DNA of 51,483 nucleotides from Nitrospinota bacterium. GTDB lineage: Bacteria > Nitrospinota > Nitrospinia > Nitrospinales > VA-1. Under the pieces are notes generated by a model, which was not told where the DNA came from, ran no database searches, and saw only the letters and a program-made list of their open reading frames with translations. Shown in pieces: positions 16,492 to 26,106 of this stretch. The stretch covers positions 1 through 51,483 of the forward strand of contig WAHY01000002.1 of assembly GCA_009873635.1 (NCBI GenBank), in the 5' to 3' direction. The translations under genes and the position numbers were made by a program. Numbering within the stretch: the first letter of the stretch is position 1; every line of letters starts with the position of its first letter.

Positions 16492-17762
16492 CCGCTGGAC
16501 TCTTTGGTTTGTGATTGAATAATTTTTTCTGCCAGATCAATTGCATCATCCCGGGTTTTAATTTGACCCAATACATGTGCTTTTTGAACATCCCCTAAAA
16601 TTTTACCAAAAAGTTTAGACGGTGAAAGGCCAAAGTGTTGGATAATATCTTCCCCGTCCAATAATGGATTATTATTCACTACAGACAGGTATTCTCCGCA
16701 GTAAAACTTCAGCAGGTGATTACAAAAAATAACGCCCCGATCAGCATCTGCCGCATCCAGGCTTGAAGTGAAAATAGTGATTGATGGCAGTAGTTCTTCA
16801 TTCGCCTGATTGACTAATTCGTAGGTCTCACTCAGGCTGAAGTTATCTTCTGTATGCATTTCAGCTAAACAGCAGGTTATCTTCGCAACTTTTTCTAAAA
16901 ATTTTAATTCTACATTACTGAAATTAAAAGCATAACTGCCTGGATGTCGATTCATCAAGACCGATAACTTTAATAGGTAATGTTTATCGAGAAATGATTT
17001 GGCGCCAAACTCACCCATATACTCAGGAAAGATTGCTCCTGGGTGGTTTAACAGTGATTCTATTTTTTCATAATGGACCAAAGCATTATCAGATGTTGTG
17101 AGAAGACAATCCAATAGCCCACAGCTATGCATCGACCTTATCAGAGTAAAGGTGTCTGTCTCCTTTAAAAATAAAGTTAGTTCGTGCCAAATTCGTTCCG
17201 GAGCAGACTCTTTCAACTTGTCTTTATAGAGGGTGATAGCGGATAAAGTAGCTTCATCAATTGCAAAATTGAGGGTTGCCGCAAAACGGAAGGCTCTGAG
17301 CATTCTCAGGGGGTCGGATTGAATGACAGGTCCTTTCAATACACGTATTCTTTTATTGGTCAAATCTTCCTGTCCCTTGTGAAGGTCAATTATGTTTTTC
17401 TCTCCTGACAGAAAATCCGACAATTGCTGGCCCATCGCATTAATGGTGAAGTCCCTTTGAGATAAATCTTCTTCTATATTCCCTCCCTGCAGGTCTGTGA
17501 AGTCTAGATGGTGTTCCTGGTTGACTATAACTCGAACTGTTCTCCTGCCCGGAGTTTTGTCCAGAAGTATATATTTGAAGTTCTGGGAGCGGGAAAAACT
17601 AATTCCCGTCCCAGAGGCATCTTTACCCGTCAGGTCAAAATCGGAACAAGGCTTTTGAGATAAAAAATCCCTCAATGTTCCACCAACCACGAACAGTGTT
17701 TGATTCTTACTGATCGAAAGATTTAAAAGACTTTGTAATGTCGATTGAGTTAATGAATCCAT
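16488..17762 (-). CDS. CCA-adding enzyme / poly(A) polymerase family nucleotidyltransferase
   Basis: Class II tRNA nucleotidyltransferase fold. GGTLRD at 27-32 and the metal-binding D41-x-D43 form the catalytic head, D87 is the likely third carboxylate, RDFTINAM is at 103-110, and the DPLRMLRAFRFA signature at 150-161. The C-terminal half (about 200-424) is helical. Length 424 is within the range for CCA-adding or A-adding enzymes. Which nucleotides it adds cannot be told by eye. Organisms with split activity carry two such genes. Confidence 0.87.
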   Translation of the reverse strand: MDSLTQSTLQSLLNLSISKNQTLFVVGGTLRDFLSQKPCSDFDLTGKDASGTGISFSRSQNFKYILLDKTPGRRTVRVIVNQEHHLDFTDLQGGNIEEDLSQRDFTINAMGQQLSDFLSGEKNIIDLHKGQEDLTNKRIRVLKGPVIQSDPLRMLRAFRFAATLNFAIDEATLSAITLYKDKLKESAPERIWHELTLFLKETDTFTLIRSMHSCGLLDCLLTTSDNALVHYEKIESLLNHPGAIFPEYMGEFGAKSFLDKHYLLKLSVLMNRHPGSYAFNFSNVELKFLEKVAKITCCLAEMHTEDNFSLSETYELVNQANEELLPSITIFTSSLDAADADRGVIFCNHLLKFYCGEYLSVVNNNPLLDGEDIIQHFGLSPSKLFGKILGDVQKAHVLGQIKTRDDAIDLAEKIIQSQTKESSG

Positions 17763-17882
17763 ACGAATGAAGACAAAAATTGATTAGCCAGGTTTCATTG
17801 TACAGGATTTTTAAGAGGGATTTATGAATCTGAAACAGGAATTTATTTCAAATTAAGGCTATATGTAATACTTATGCCTCAA

Positions 17883-18860
17883 TCAAGCTTCCCAACCGGA
17901 TGAGAGGCGAACTTGCTTTGAAACGAAAATTCTTCCGTCTCTTTTCATAAATTGCAGGTCAGTATTGGTCAGGGCTCCAATGATTTGTTGGAGATTTTCA
18001 GAAGGTTTGCTTTGAGGGTCTTTGATAAGGAATGGAATCATTTCGTCAATAGAATCACGAACTCTATCACTTTCGATGATATAACCCAGATAAGTGACAT
18101 CAACGTCCAGGAACTTTTTAACCAACTTGAGAAGGTTGTCTCCCGCCATCAAGTCTTTACGGTTTCTCACTCGATTTACTACGAGACCAGGTTTAAAATC
18201 ACTTATTATTGTATTGAGTTGATCAACAAGGTTGGGAAACTGGTCCTGGAATTTTGCGCGCAACAAACCGGTTGTGTAAGTTTCCATGTTGGCTGTGTCC
18301 GGGTTGGAATGATCCACCATCTCCTGGATTTCAGGAGAAGTTTGAAACGCAAGAGATATTCTGCGAAACAAGGCTGCCCTGATGAAGCTGAAGGTCTTCA
18401 TAATAGAAGTCATTTCAGGAGTCGTCAGAACAACACCCTGTGTGCTGATATTAAAGAAATCAATAACGTTATAATTGGTTCCTGGGCCAAGGTCGAGAAG
18501 GATCGTATCAGCCTCAAGATTTTTAATAAAAGAAATAATAGAACCTATATTATTGGAATCAATATTGGCGCTACCTGGATTATCCCCCGCGCCACTTACA
18601 AACTTAAGGTTGCTAATACCAGTATCAAGAAGGAGAGTCCTGGGGTCGGTAACTTTGTCAGTAAAAAAATCCTGGAATCCATGAGCAGGGTTACCAATGC
18701 CCAGCAATGCATGCAGATTTGAAGCTCCAAAATCTGTATCCATTAGAATAACTTTTTGTCCGCTCAAAGCCATTCCGGCAGCCAGGTTCGTGCAGATTAC
18801 ACTTTTCCCAATACCGCCTTTGCCGCCTCCAACGGCTATTATGTTTATCGGGCTTGTCAT
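17883..18860 (-). CDS. MinD/ParA-type ATPase
   Basis: Deviant Walker A motif GGGKGGIGKS at 11-20 with the signature lysine, VILMDTDFGASN as switch I/A' region and ILLDLGPGTNYN as Walker B. The 325 residues are longer than MinD. It resembles the FlhG/MinD-like ATPases common in deltaproteobacterial-type genomes. No amphipathic C-terminal membrane helix is obvious. It is 33 bases after the acidic membrane protein gene, so the two probably form an operon and may act together in positioning something at the membrane. No flagellar genes are nearby. Confidence 0.82.
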   Translation of the reverse strand: MTSPINIIAVGGGKGGIGKSVICTNLAAGMALSGQKVILMDTDFGASNLHALLGIGNPAHGFQDFFTDKVTDPRTLLLDTGISNLKFVSGAGDNPGSANIDSNNIGSIISFIKNLEADTILLDLGPGTNYNVIDFFNISTQGVVLTTPEMTSIMKTFSFIRAALFRRISLAFQTSPEIQEMVDHSNPDTANMETYTTGLLRAKFQDQFPNLVDQLNTIISDFKPGLVVNRVRNRKDLMAGDNLLKLVKKFLDVDVTYLGYIIESDRVRDSIDEMIPFLIKDPQSKPSENLQQIIGALTNTDLQFMKRDGRIFVSKQVRLSSGWEA

Positions 18861-18893
18861 TGTGCTTTGAATGAGCTTTGCTCCAAATTCGGT

Positions 18894-20387
18894 TTATTTA
18901 TGCTTTCTCTGATCTTTCATGAATACAAATGACTCTAACAGATCCATATATTTTTTGCTGTCCGGTGATAATGCCATACTTGATTGACGTCTTGCTTCAG
19001 TAAAGCTGGCATAGTCTTTTTCAGGAATTCTTTTTCCAACAGGTGCCGGAGCGCTTTCAGTAACTGGTTTTTCTGTGGACTGATAACGATTTTCAAAGCG
19101 GGTCTGTAAAAACTTTAGACGATCTATAAGGCTATCAGCATCCCCTGAAGGAACATAGTCATGATCCAAAGTTGATTGCTCAATAGTCACTTCCGGCTCT
19201 GGTGATTCCTCAATCTCAATCGGTTGTTCCTCAAAAGTGAATCCCTTACTATCCTCGTTTTCTTCATCTAAAATGTCAGCTTCAAATGTGAAACCTGATA
19301 TCTCCGGTTCGTAATCACGAGTATCTGGAATCGAATCAGCCTTGAGTTCTGGTTCTGACTCCAGATCAGATATTTCTTCTATTGTATACTCTGGCTCTGA
19401 TTCTAGACTCGATGTCTCTTCTATCTCCGGTTCCAAAGAAGCTAGTATTTCATTATCAGAAAGCTCATGGGGTTGCTCCAGAGATGGTTCTTCGTTTAGG
19501 GAGTGGGCGGGTTCAGTTTCGGGTGATGGTTCCTCTTCCAGAACAGGGTCGTTCTCTTCAGTATAGTCTTCTTCAATGGTAGCATCACCGCTCACATGAA
19601 TTTGGCTCAAATCTTTTATAGAACTTGGAGCCTCTGTGGGTTCCTCAATTTGTTCGGTTAATTGATTGATGGTTCGCTCCATTTCCTCCTGAAGATCCTT
19701 GATGGCCTTATCCTGCTCATCTTCATCCAGATCGGAAACGCTTTCGGATATATCTGTTTCAGAAGACGGCTCATCCAGTTCCATCAATTCGCCATCTTCC
19801 TGGAGTTCTTTAATGGCTTGATCATGGGTCGAATCATCGGCAGGAAGTTCGATGTTATCCTCCATCGCCATGAATTCATTCAAATCTTTTTCAAAGTCGC
19901 TGTCTGCCAGCTCTGAGCTGACAGGCGCAATATTCTCTGCATCTTCAGAGGAAAGTGCGTCAAGCTCAAACTCGGTAATTTCTTCTTCAGAGTCTGCATC
20001 ATTTTCTGTATCCACCACCTTCGAATATGAAGAAGGTTCACTTTCTTCATTAACAAATAATGGTTTGTCACCATCGTCTTCTGGCTCAGGTCGGCGAAGG
20101 CGTCTTGGGTCATCCTCATCATATTCTTCTTCCTCCATTTCTTCCATAAGCTCATCGAGTTTGCGCTCGCGTTCTCTGGAGATACTTCTAACTTTTATCA
20201 AAGCATATGGAATCAGAACAAGAGCCGCCAGTGAAACACCTAAATAAAGAGGGTTTTCCTGTAGCTGAAGGAGGTAAGGTTTGAGAAACTTAAAAGCCTC
20301 GGTGTTTTCCAGGTCAAAACGCGAATTCAGTTGGAACCAGATTTCTTTCAAAAACTCCAGGGCGGTTTGAAGGAATTGTTCGATCAT
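18894..20387 (-). CDS. Very acidic, membrane-anchored protein of unknown function
   Basis: A 497-residue protein with one membrane span (about 50-66), then a charged Arg/Glu-rich coiled segment, then about 320 residues dominated by Glu, Asp, Ser and Pro that should be disordered. The last 45 residues (from about YASFTEARRQ to the end) are ordered and basic, and could be a binding motif. I recognise no family. By position it is the upstream partner of the MinD-type ATPase. A spacer tether between the inner membrane and a cytoplasmic partner is a reasonable but untested reading. Confidence 0.72.
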   Translation of the reverse strand: MIEQFLQTALEFLKEIWFQLNSRFDLENTEAFKFLKPYLLQLQENPLYLGVSLAALVLIPYALIKVRSISRERERKLDELMEEMEEEEYDEDDPRRLRRPEPEDDGDKPLFVNEESEPSSYSKVVDTENDADSEEEITEFELDALSSEDAENIAPVSSELADSDFEKDLNEFMAMEDNIELPADDSTHDQAIKELQEDGELMELDEPSSETDISESVSDLDEDEQDKAIKDLQEEMERTINQLTEQIEEPTEAPSSIKDLSQIHVSGDATIEEDYTEENDPVLEEEPSPETEPAHSLNEEPSLEQPHELSDNEILASLEPEIEETSSLESEPEYTIEEISDLESEPELKADSIPDTRDYEPEISGFTFEADILDEENEDSKGFTFEEQPIEIEESPEPEVTIEQSTLDHDYVPSGDADSLIDRLKFLQTRFENRYQSTEKPVTESAPAPVGKRIPEKDYASFTEARRQSSMALSPDSKKYMDLLESFVFMKDQRKHK

Positions 20388-20709
20388 ATGTTTTAAGTTG
20401 GTTATAGCTTAAAAAAAGAAATTTGAAGACAGGCTCTGTTCTCAACAGAATTAAGAACAAAATGTTGTTTATCTAAAATTAGAATTGGATTTAGATAACT
20501 CGATTCAAAAACTTCCTGTTTTGGCATTTTTCGCCTCGTTCAAATACAAAAAGTTTCAGGGTTGCCCCTTTGTTAAATTCTGGCACTAATAATAGCATAA
20601 AAATCCAAAAATGCAGTAAAATTAATCACTTGGCGGGTGTTTGTAGAGCTCGTTCAGTGATATAATCGTGCCGGATTTGAAAATTATTTAGTGTTTGGAT
20701 ATTAAATTG
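20388..20709. other. Divergent intergenic region
   Basis: About 320 bases between the minus-strand acidic protein gene and the plus-strand glycosyltransferase. It holds a 9-bp perfect inverted repeat (TTATCTAAA at 20469-20477, TTTAGATAA at 20490-20498) and a TATAAT hexamer at 20661-20666 that may serve the glycosyltransferase. No other feature is seen. Confidence 0.5.
20661..20666 (+). promoter_or_regulatory. Possible -10 element for the glycosyltransferase gene
   Basis: Perfect TATAAT hexamer 44 bases before the preferred ATG. No convincing -35 hexamer stands at 16-18 bases upstream, so the call is weak. Confidence 0.3.
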
Positions 20710-21447
20710 ATGGAAAAATTATCGGTCACAATCATTACCAAAAATGAGGAGAAGAATATTGCAAGGTGCCTTGAGAGTGTAAAGTGGGCTGATGAAATTG
20801 TTGTGCTTGATACCAATAGTACGGACCGTACAGTGGAAATTTGCAGGCAATTTACAGATAAGGTGTATTGTGTGGAATGGAATGGTTATGGGAAGCAGAA
20901 AAATTTATGCGCAGGTAGAGCTAGCCATAACTGGATCCTGAATCTTGATTCCGATGAAGAGATTAGCTCTGAAGGTGCTGAGGAGATACAGAAGGTATTG
21001 AGAGAGGGCCCAAGGCATCCGGTTTATCAATTTCCACGTAAAAACTTGTTTGCAGGCCGTTGGGTTCGTTTTGGAGGATGGTATCCGGATCATATCTCAC
21101 GATTGTACGATAAATCTCGTGTGAGCTTCACAGAATCGCTGGTGCACGAAAAACTGGTTCCTGATGAGAATGTGGGTTCTTTCAAGAACCCTATTACCCA
21201 CTATTCTTTTTCTGGGATGGAAGACTATATAGATAGACAAAACCGCTATTCTACGCTTTATTCTCGTGAAAAAGTAGAAAAGGGTTTTCGGGCTGGCTGG
21301 TCTCATCTTTTATTGCGACCTCCGGCTACCTTTATTAAAAATTATCTTATTAGGCAGGGGTTTAGGGATGGTTTTTTAGGATTATTTCTAGCCCTGGCTT
21401 TTTCGTTTTATACCTTTTTAAAATATGCCAAGACCAAAAAAACCTGA
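20710..21447 (+). CDS. Family 2 glycosyltransferase, LPS-core type
   Basis: Inverting GT-A transferase with N-terminal SVTIITKNEEKNIARCLES, the WADEIVVLDTNSTDRT segment and the LNLDSDEEIS metal-binding region. The HPVYQFPRKN and RFGGWYPDHISRLYDK segments resemble the WaaE/KdtX-type lipopolysaccharide core glucosyltransferases. The C-terminus has one or two hydrophobic helices (about 218-235). A TTG at 20695 is in frame, but ATG 20710 gives the normal family start (245 residues). The sugar and acceptor are unknown. Confidence 0.85.
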   Translation: MEKLSVTIITKNEEKNIARCLESVKWADEIVVLDTNSTDRTVEICRQFTDKVYCVEWNGYGKQKNLCAGRASHNWILNLDSDEEISSEGAEEIQKVLREGPRHPVYQFPRKNLFAGRWVRFGGWYPDHISRLYDKSRVSFTESLVHEKLVPDENVGSFKNPITHYSFSGMEDYIDRQNRYSTLYSREKVEKGFRAGWSHLLLRPPATFIKNYLIRQGFRDGFLGLFLALAFSFYTFLKYAKTKKT

Positions 21448-21635
21448 TCGTTTTGTGATTGGTTTTCTTGGAGTTGACAGGACATTAAAATATGACAGAG
21501 TTGATACGATTGAGATAAAATAGTATTACGTTTAGGTTTTGCCGTTTTGCAGGAAGTTTCCCCGAACTCGGTCCCCCCTTACGTTTATCTTTCATTCTGG
21601 CATGAGTTTCACCCAATATTACTGAGGCTTTTTTC

Positions 21636-22289
21636 TTGAATAAAACGCAATTAATGTTATTAATGACACCGGTCATTTTGTTTTCCCTCACGGTTCACGA
21701 ATACTCCCACGGTAAAATGGCCTTTTTGCTCGGTGATGACACAGCCCAACGCCTTGGCAGACTTTCATTTAATCCTATACGGCACCTGGATATACTTGGG
21801 GTGCTTTTTTTCTATTTTGTTGGGTTTGGTTGGGCTAAACCTGTTCCGGTTGATTGGCGGAACTTTGAAAACCCAAGAAAGGACATGATGTATGTGGCCA
21901 TGGCTGGACCTTTGTCCAATATTGCCATGGCAGTAGTATGCAGTTTTTTTATTCGTTTGATGGGTCCTGAGTTTTCTTATTTGTTTGTTATTTTGGCTTA
22001 TGGTATATGGATCAATGTCGCTTTGGCGATCTTCAATATGTTGCCCATGTACCCTTTGGATGGGTCCAGTGTGCTAAAGGGTATAGTTTCTCATGAAATT
22101 GCTGAAAAACTGACCCACCTTGACCGATTCGGAGCATTTCTGATTTTAGGCATATTTCTGCTGGATCATTTTGCGCATACGGGAATTCTCGGTACCATTT
22201 TAATGTTACCCATAAATTACACGGTTTCATTTCTGAGTCAGGAAACCTTTCCCATGATTATAGAGGTGTTAAGGGCTAGCCTTTCCTGA
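21636..22289 (+). CDS. Site-2-protease-like M50 family membrane protein
   Basis: Zinc metalloprotease family of membrane proteins. HEYSH (21-25) gives the HExxH zinc motif in the first span, and NMLPMYPLDG (134-143) supplies the third zinc-ligand region. About six membrane segments are present over 217 residues. No PDZ domain, so it belongs to the short M50/SREBPS2P-like group often found next to trpS. The start is TTG 21636, with a GAGG eight bases upstream. Gene order with trpS, ileS and lspA suggests a housekeeping operon. The physiological substrate is unknown. Confidence 0.85.
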   Translation: MNKTQLMLLMTPVILFSLTVHEYSHGKMAFLLGDDTAQRLGRLSFNPIRHLDILGVLFFYFVGFGWAKPVPVDWRNFENPRKDMMYVAMAGPLSNIAMAVVCSFFIRLMGPEFSYLFVILAYGIWINVALAIFNMLPMYPLDGSSVLKGIVSHEIAEKLTHLDRFGAFLILGIFLLDHFAHTGILGTILMLPINYTVSFLSQETFPMIIEVLRASLS

Positions 22290-22308
22290 TACAGATGGAT
22301 AACTACTG

Positions 22309-23295
22309 ATGAAAAAAAAACGTATTTTAAGTGGAATGCAGCCTTCGGGAAAACTGCATTTGGGGAATTATTTTGGAGCGCTGAAAAACTGGGTGAGCCT
22401 CCAGGATGAGTTTGATTGCTACTTTTTTATTGCCGATTGGCATGCTCTAAGCTCCTTATATGAAGGACCAGGACGTATCAAGGATTTTTCTTTTGAAGTG
22501 GCAATTGACTGGTTGAGTGCAGGGTTGGACCCGGAAAAATGCACGATGTTTCTCCAATCTGAAATACCTGAGCACGCAGAGCTTCATCTTATCTTATCCA
22601 TGATTGTTCCTGTTCCCTGGTTGGAACGGAACCCGACCTATAAGGAAAAACAGGATGAAATAAAGAATGTGGATATGAGTTCATATGGGTTTTTAGGATA
22701 TCCGGTTCTGCAAACCGCAGATATCGTACTTTATAAAGCAGACTTTGTTCCGGTAGGCATTGATCAGGCGCCACATCTGGAGTTGTCTCGTGAAATAGTG
22801 CGAAGGTTTAACAAGCTGTATAAGAAAGTATTTATTGAGCCTGGTGCGAAAATTTCTGATATTCCCAAGCTCAATGGTCTGGATGGCAGGAAAATGAGCA
22901 AAACCTACAACAATACTATTTTCCTTTCAGATGGTGAAAAAGAGATCCGTAAAAAGGTTCAGTCCATGCTTACAGACCCTGCCCGTGCGCGCAGGGATGA
23001 TCCTGGCGATCCTGATGTGTGCAACCTGTATCCATTTCACAAAATCTATTCGCCCAAATCGATGCAGGATGAAATAAACACGGATTGCAGGACTGCAAAA
23101 ATAGGTTGTGGCGACTGTAAAAAAATGCTTTCTCAAACTATGATTGAGGGTATGAAGCCGATGATGGAGAAAAGGCAGGAATTTCTTGCTCGCCCTGATA
23201 CAGTAAAAGAAATTTTGCGCGAGGGCACACTGAAAGCTCAATCCGTAGCAAAATCCACTTTGGAACAAGCGAAACAAGCGATGAAATTGATGTAG
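22309..23295 (+). CDS. trpS: Tryptophanyl-tRNA synthetase
   Basis: Class Ic synthetase that charges tRNA-Trp. The HIGH-equivalent PSGKLHLGNYFGA is at 12-24 and the KMSKT variant of KMSKS at 195-199. DIVLYKADFVPVGIDQ is the family core that lines the tryptophan pocket. Length 328 is standard. It follows the M50 gene by 19 bases. Confidence 0.96.
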   Translation: MKKKRILSGMQPSGKLHLGNYFGALKNWVSLQDEFDCYFFIADWHALSSLYEGPGRIKDFSFEVAIDWLSAGLDPEKCTMFLQSEIPEHAELHLILSMIVPVPWLERNPTYKEKQDEIKNVDMSSYGFLGYPVLQTADIVLYKADFVPVGIDQAPHLELSREIVRRFNKLYKKVFIEPGAKISDIPKLNGLDGRKMSKTYNNTIFLSDGEKEIRKKVQSMLTDPARARRDDPGDPDVCNLYPFHKIYSPKSMQDEINTDCRTAKIGCGDCKKMLSQTMIEGMKPMMEKRQEFLARPDTVKEILREGTLKAQSVAKSTLEQAKQAMKLM

Positions 23296-23314
23296 GAGCT
23301 TTTGTACAATATTT

Positions 23315-26104
23315 ATGGAAATCAAAGACACACTTAACTTACCTGTTACGGATTTTCCGATGAAGGCCAGCCTGACTAAGCGTGAGCCGGAAACCCTTGC
23401 CATTTGGGAAAAGGAGGAGTTATACAAGAAAATCCGACATTCTGCCAAAGGTAAGCCCAAATTCGTATTTCATGATGGTCCACCTTATGCCAATGGGCAT
23501 ATTCATATGGGCCATGCTTTGAATAAAGTTCTCAAAGATTTCATTGTTAAAATCACGAGTATGAAGGGTTTTGATTCCGGATTTATACCGGGCTGGGATT
23601 GTCATGGCCTTCCCATCGAACATCAGGTAGGTAAAAAACTGAAAGAAAAAAAACTGAACCTGGAAAAATCAGAAATTCGCAAGCAGTGCAGGGTTTATGC
23701 AGAAGAGTTTGTCGAAATTCAGAAAGAAGAGTTTAAAAGGTTGGGAGTGCTTGCAGATTGGGAAAATCCTTATTTGACTATGAACTACTCCTACGAAGCA
23801 ACAATAGTTCGCGAGTTTGGTAAGTTTGTAGAAAAAGGGCTTGTGTATAAAGGATTGAAACCTGTTCATTGGTGTACCTCCTGCCAAACTGCTTTGGCAG
23901 AAGCCGAGGTTGAGCATGCAGACCACACCTCGCCATCAATCTATGTCAAGTTTCCGGTTCAATCAGGAGCGCCTCAAAGTATGGCAGGGTTAGAAAACTT
24001 ATCCATGGTTATCTGGACCACGACCCCATGGACACTCCCTGCGAACCTTGCCATTTCCCTGCATCCCGAATTTGTCTATGTCGCAGTCAGCCATGACGAA
24101 GATATTTATATTGTGGCCGAAGACCGTTTATCTTCACTGGTAGAAGAATGGAAGCTGACGGATTATAAAATATTAGCTTCCTGTAAAGGTGGGGAATGGG
24201 AAAATGCTGTTTGCCGCCATCCTTTTATAGATAGAGAATCAAAAGTCATTCTTGGGGATCATGTAACTCTGGAGCAGGGAACGGGTTGTGTACACACCGC
24301 CCCGGGTCATGGGCAGGACGATTATATTGTCGGTCTGAAATATGGATTGGAACCCTATAATCCGGTTAACGGCGCGGGAGTTTTTGTGTCAGAGTTAGAA
24401 CATTTTGGTGGTATGTTCGTCAGGAAAGCTAATCCTGAGATAATTGAAAAACTCAGGCAGGATGGTTATTTAATTTGTTCTGTAGATATTAAACATTCCT
24501 ACCCGCATTGTTGGCGTTGCCGTCAGCCCATTATTTTCAGGGCAACGAATCAGTGGTTCATTGCGATGGATAAACAGGATCTGCGTAAGAGCGCCCTGGC
24601 AGGAATAGACCGTACAGAGTGGATTCCTCAGTGGGGAAGAGATCGGATATACAGCATGATAGAGAACCGTCCTGACTGGTGTGTTTCACGGCAAAGGGCA
24701 TGGGGTGTTCCAATTACCTTGTTCACCTGTAATGATTGTGGGGAGTTTATTAATTCCAGAGAATTATTCGAGCGGATTGCAGATGGGGTGGAAAAACACG
24801 GAGCAGACTTTTGGTTTGATGCTGAAAATCTCTTGCCGGAAGGGACAACTTGTCAATGTGGAGGGAAAGATTTTTCCAAAGAAACAGATATACTGGATGT
24901 CTGGTTTGACTCTGGTGTCAGCCACGCGGCTGTTGTCGAAAATGATCCAGATCTGCACTGGCCGACTGATCTCTATCTTGAGGGAAGTGACCAGCATAGA
25001 GGCTGGTTCCATAGCTCTCTCTTGGAATCAATAGGAACAAGGGGCAAAGAGCCCTATAAATCGGTCTTGACTCATGGTTATGTGGTGGATGGGAAGGGTA
25101 GGAAAATGTCCAAATCCGCCGGCAATGTGATTGCTCCTCAAAAAATCATTGACCAGTATGGTGCGGAGATACTCCGCCTTTGGGTTGCTTCAGAAAACTA
25201 TCGTGAAGACATTCGCATTTCAAATGAGATTCTAAAAAGACTGACAGAATCTTATCGAAAAATTCGAAATACATTCCGGTATTTATTGGGAAACCTTCAC
25301 GACTTCAATCACGATGAAGACCGGGTGCCCGTCGAAGAAATGCTTGAATTGGACCGGTACATTATTTATCGATTTAATATCTTGAGGGATAAAATATTAA
25401 CCGCTTATGACAACTACGAATTCCATGTGTTTTATCATTCGTTTTCAAATTTTTGTATTGTTGAATTGAGCGCGTTTTATCTGGATATTATCAAAGACAG
25501 GTTATATACCTATCCGCCTAAATCTCTTGGAAGACGCTCGGGCCAAACTGCTTTGCACATTCTTTTAATGGGGATGGTCCGTTTAATGGCTCCCATTTTA
25601 AGTTTTACTTCTGAAGAAGTCTGGTCATACCTCCCCGGGAAATGGGTGAATGAAAAAAGTGTTCATCTTTCTCAATTTGATGCTCCTGTTGATGTGAGTT
25701 TTGATGAGGGGCTTGTAGAAAAATGGCAGTTTCTGGTTGATTTGAAAGGGGAGGTTAGCAAGGCATTGGAAAAAAGCAGGAGAGAGAAGGTAATAGGTCA
25801 TTCCCTTGATTCGATAGTCAAGTTGGTGGTTCCCGATAAGTTTAGGAAGATCATTGCAAACTCCTCAAACGAATTAAAATATATTTTTATCGTCTCAGAA
25901 GTGAACTTGGTTGATAGCCTGGACTCTAATGAAAACGTATATGAGAGCGAGTCTCTTCCCGGGCTAAAAGTATTTTCAGAAATGCATCCTGGAAAGAAAT
26001 GCGAGAGGTGCTGGAACTATTTTTTGCCTGATACGCAGGCTGGCAAAACCAATGGTGAGATTTGTTTGCGTTGTGAAAGTCACCTCCATGCGGCAGGAGC
26101 TTGA
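23315..26104 (+). CDS. ileS: Isoleucyl-tRNA synthetase
   Basis: Class Ia synthetase of 929 residues. The HIGH motif appears as HMGH (64-67) in the PPYANGHIHMGHALNK segment. The editing domain (about 190-390) contains WTTTPWTLPAN. The KMSKS loop is GRKMSKSAGN. The C-terminal zinc domain has CERCW and CLRC. Its stop overlaps the region before lspA, and the order ileS-lspA is common in bacteria. Confidence 0.97.
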   Translation: MEIKDTLNLPVTDFPMKASLTKREPETLAIWEKEELYKKIRHSAKGKPKFVFHDGPPYANGHIHMGHALNKVLKDFIVKITSMKGFDSGFIPGWDCHGLPIEHQVGKKLKEKKLNLEKSEIRKQCRVYAEEFVEIQKEEFKRLGVLADWENPYLTMNYSYEATIVREFGKFVEKGLVYKGLKPVHWCTSCQTALAEAEVEHADHTSPSIYVKFPVQSGAPQSMAGLENLSMVIWTTTPWTLPANLAISLHPEFVYVAVSHDEDIYIVAEDRLSSLVEEWKLTDYKILASCKGGEWENAVCRHPFIDRESKVILGDHVTLEQGTGCVHTAPGHGQDDYIVGLKYGLEPYNPVNGAGVFVSELEHFGGMFVRKANPEIIEKLRQDGYLICSVDIKHSYPHCWRCRQPIIFRATNQWFIAMDKQDLRKSALAGIDRTEWIPQWGRDRIYSMIENRPDWCVSRQRAWGVPITLFTCNDCGEFINSRELFERIADGVEKHGADFWFDAENLLPEGTTCQCGGKDFSKETDILDVWFDSGVSHAAVVENDPDLHWPTDLYLEGSDQHRGWFHSSLLESIGTRGKEPYKSVLTHGYVVDGKGRKMSKSAGNVIAPQKIIDQYGAEILRLWVASENYREDIRISNEILKRLTESYRKIRNTFRYLLGNLHDFNHDEDRVPVEEMLELDRYIIYRFNILRDKILTAYDNYEFHVFYHSFSNFCIVELSAFYLDIIKDRLYTYPPKSLGRRSGQTALHILLMGMVRLMAPILSFTSEEVWSYLPGKWVNEKSVHLSQFDAPVDVSFDEGLVEKWQFLVDLKGEVSKALEKSRREKVIGHSLDSIVKLVVPDKFRKIIANSSNELKYIFIVSEVNLVDSLDSNENVYESESLPGLKVFSEMHPGKKCERCWNYFLPDTQAGKTNGEICLRCESHLHAAGA

Positions 26105-26106
26105 CA

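Noticed and set aside
17831-17865. Ten-residue frame beginning MNLKQEF after GAGGG
   Set aside because: No downstream gene on the plus strand that it could lead, and no conservation can be judged.
17952-18722. Plus-strand 256-residue frame opposite the MinD-type ATPase
   Set aside because: The minus strand has the full P-loop ATPase motifs; the plus frame has no recognisable domain or ribosome site.
19852-20247. Serine-rich plus-strand frame opposite the acidic protein
   Set aside because: It is the mirror of Glu/Asp codons on the minus strand; composition explains it fully.
21473-21521. TTGACA followed by -10-like hexamers before the M50 gene
   Set aside because: TTGACA is only 6-11 bases from the nearest TAAAAT or TATGAC. 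A weaker ATGACA-18-TAAAAT pair (21492-21521) is possible but not strong enough to list.
21485-21691. Minus-strand 68-residue frame in the gap before the M50 gene
   Set aside because: Overlaps the M50 start, basic low-complexity composition and no ribosome site.
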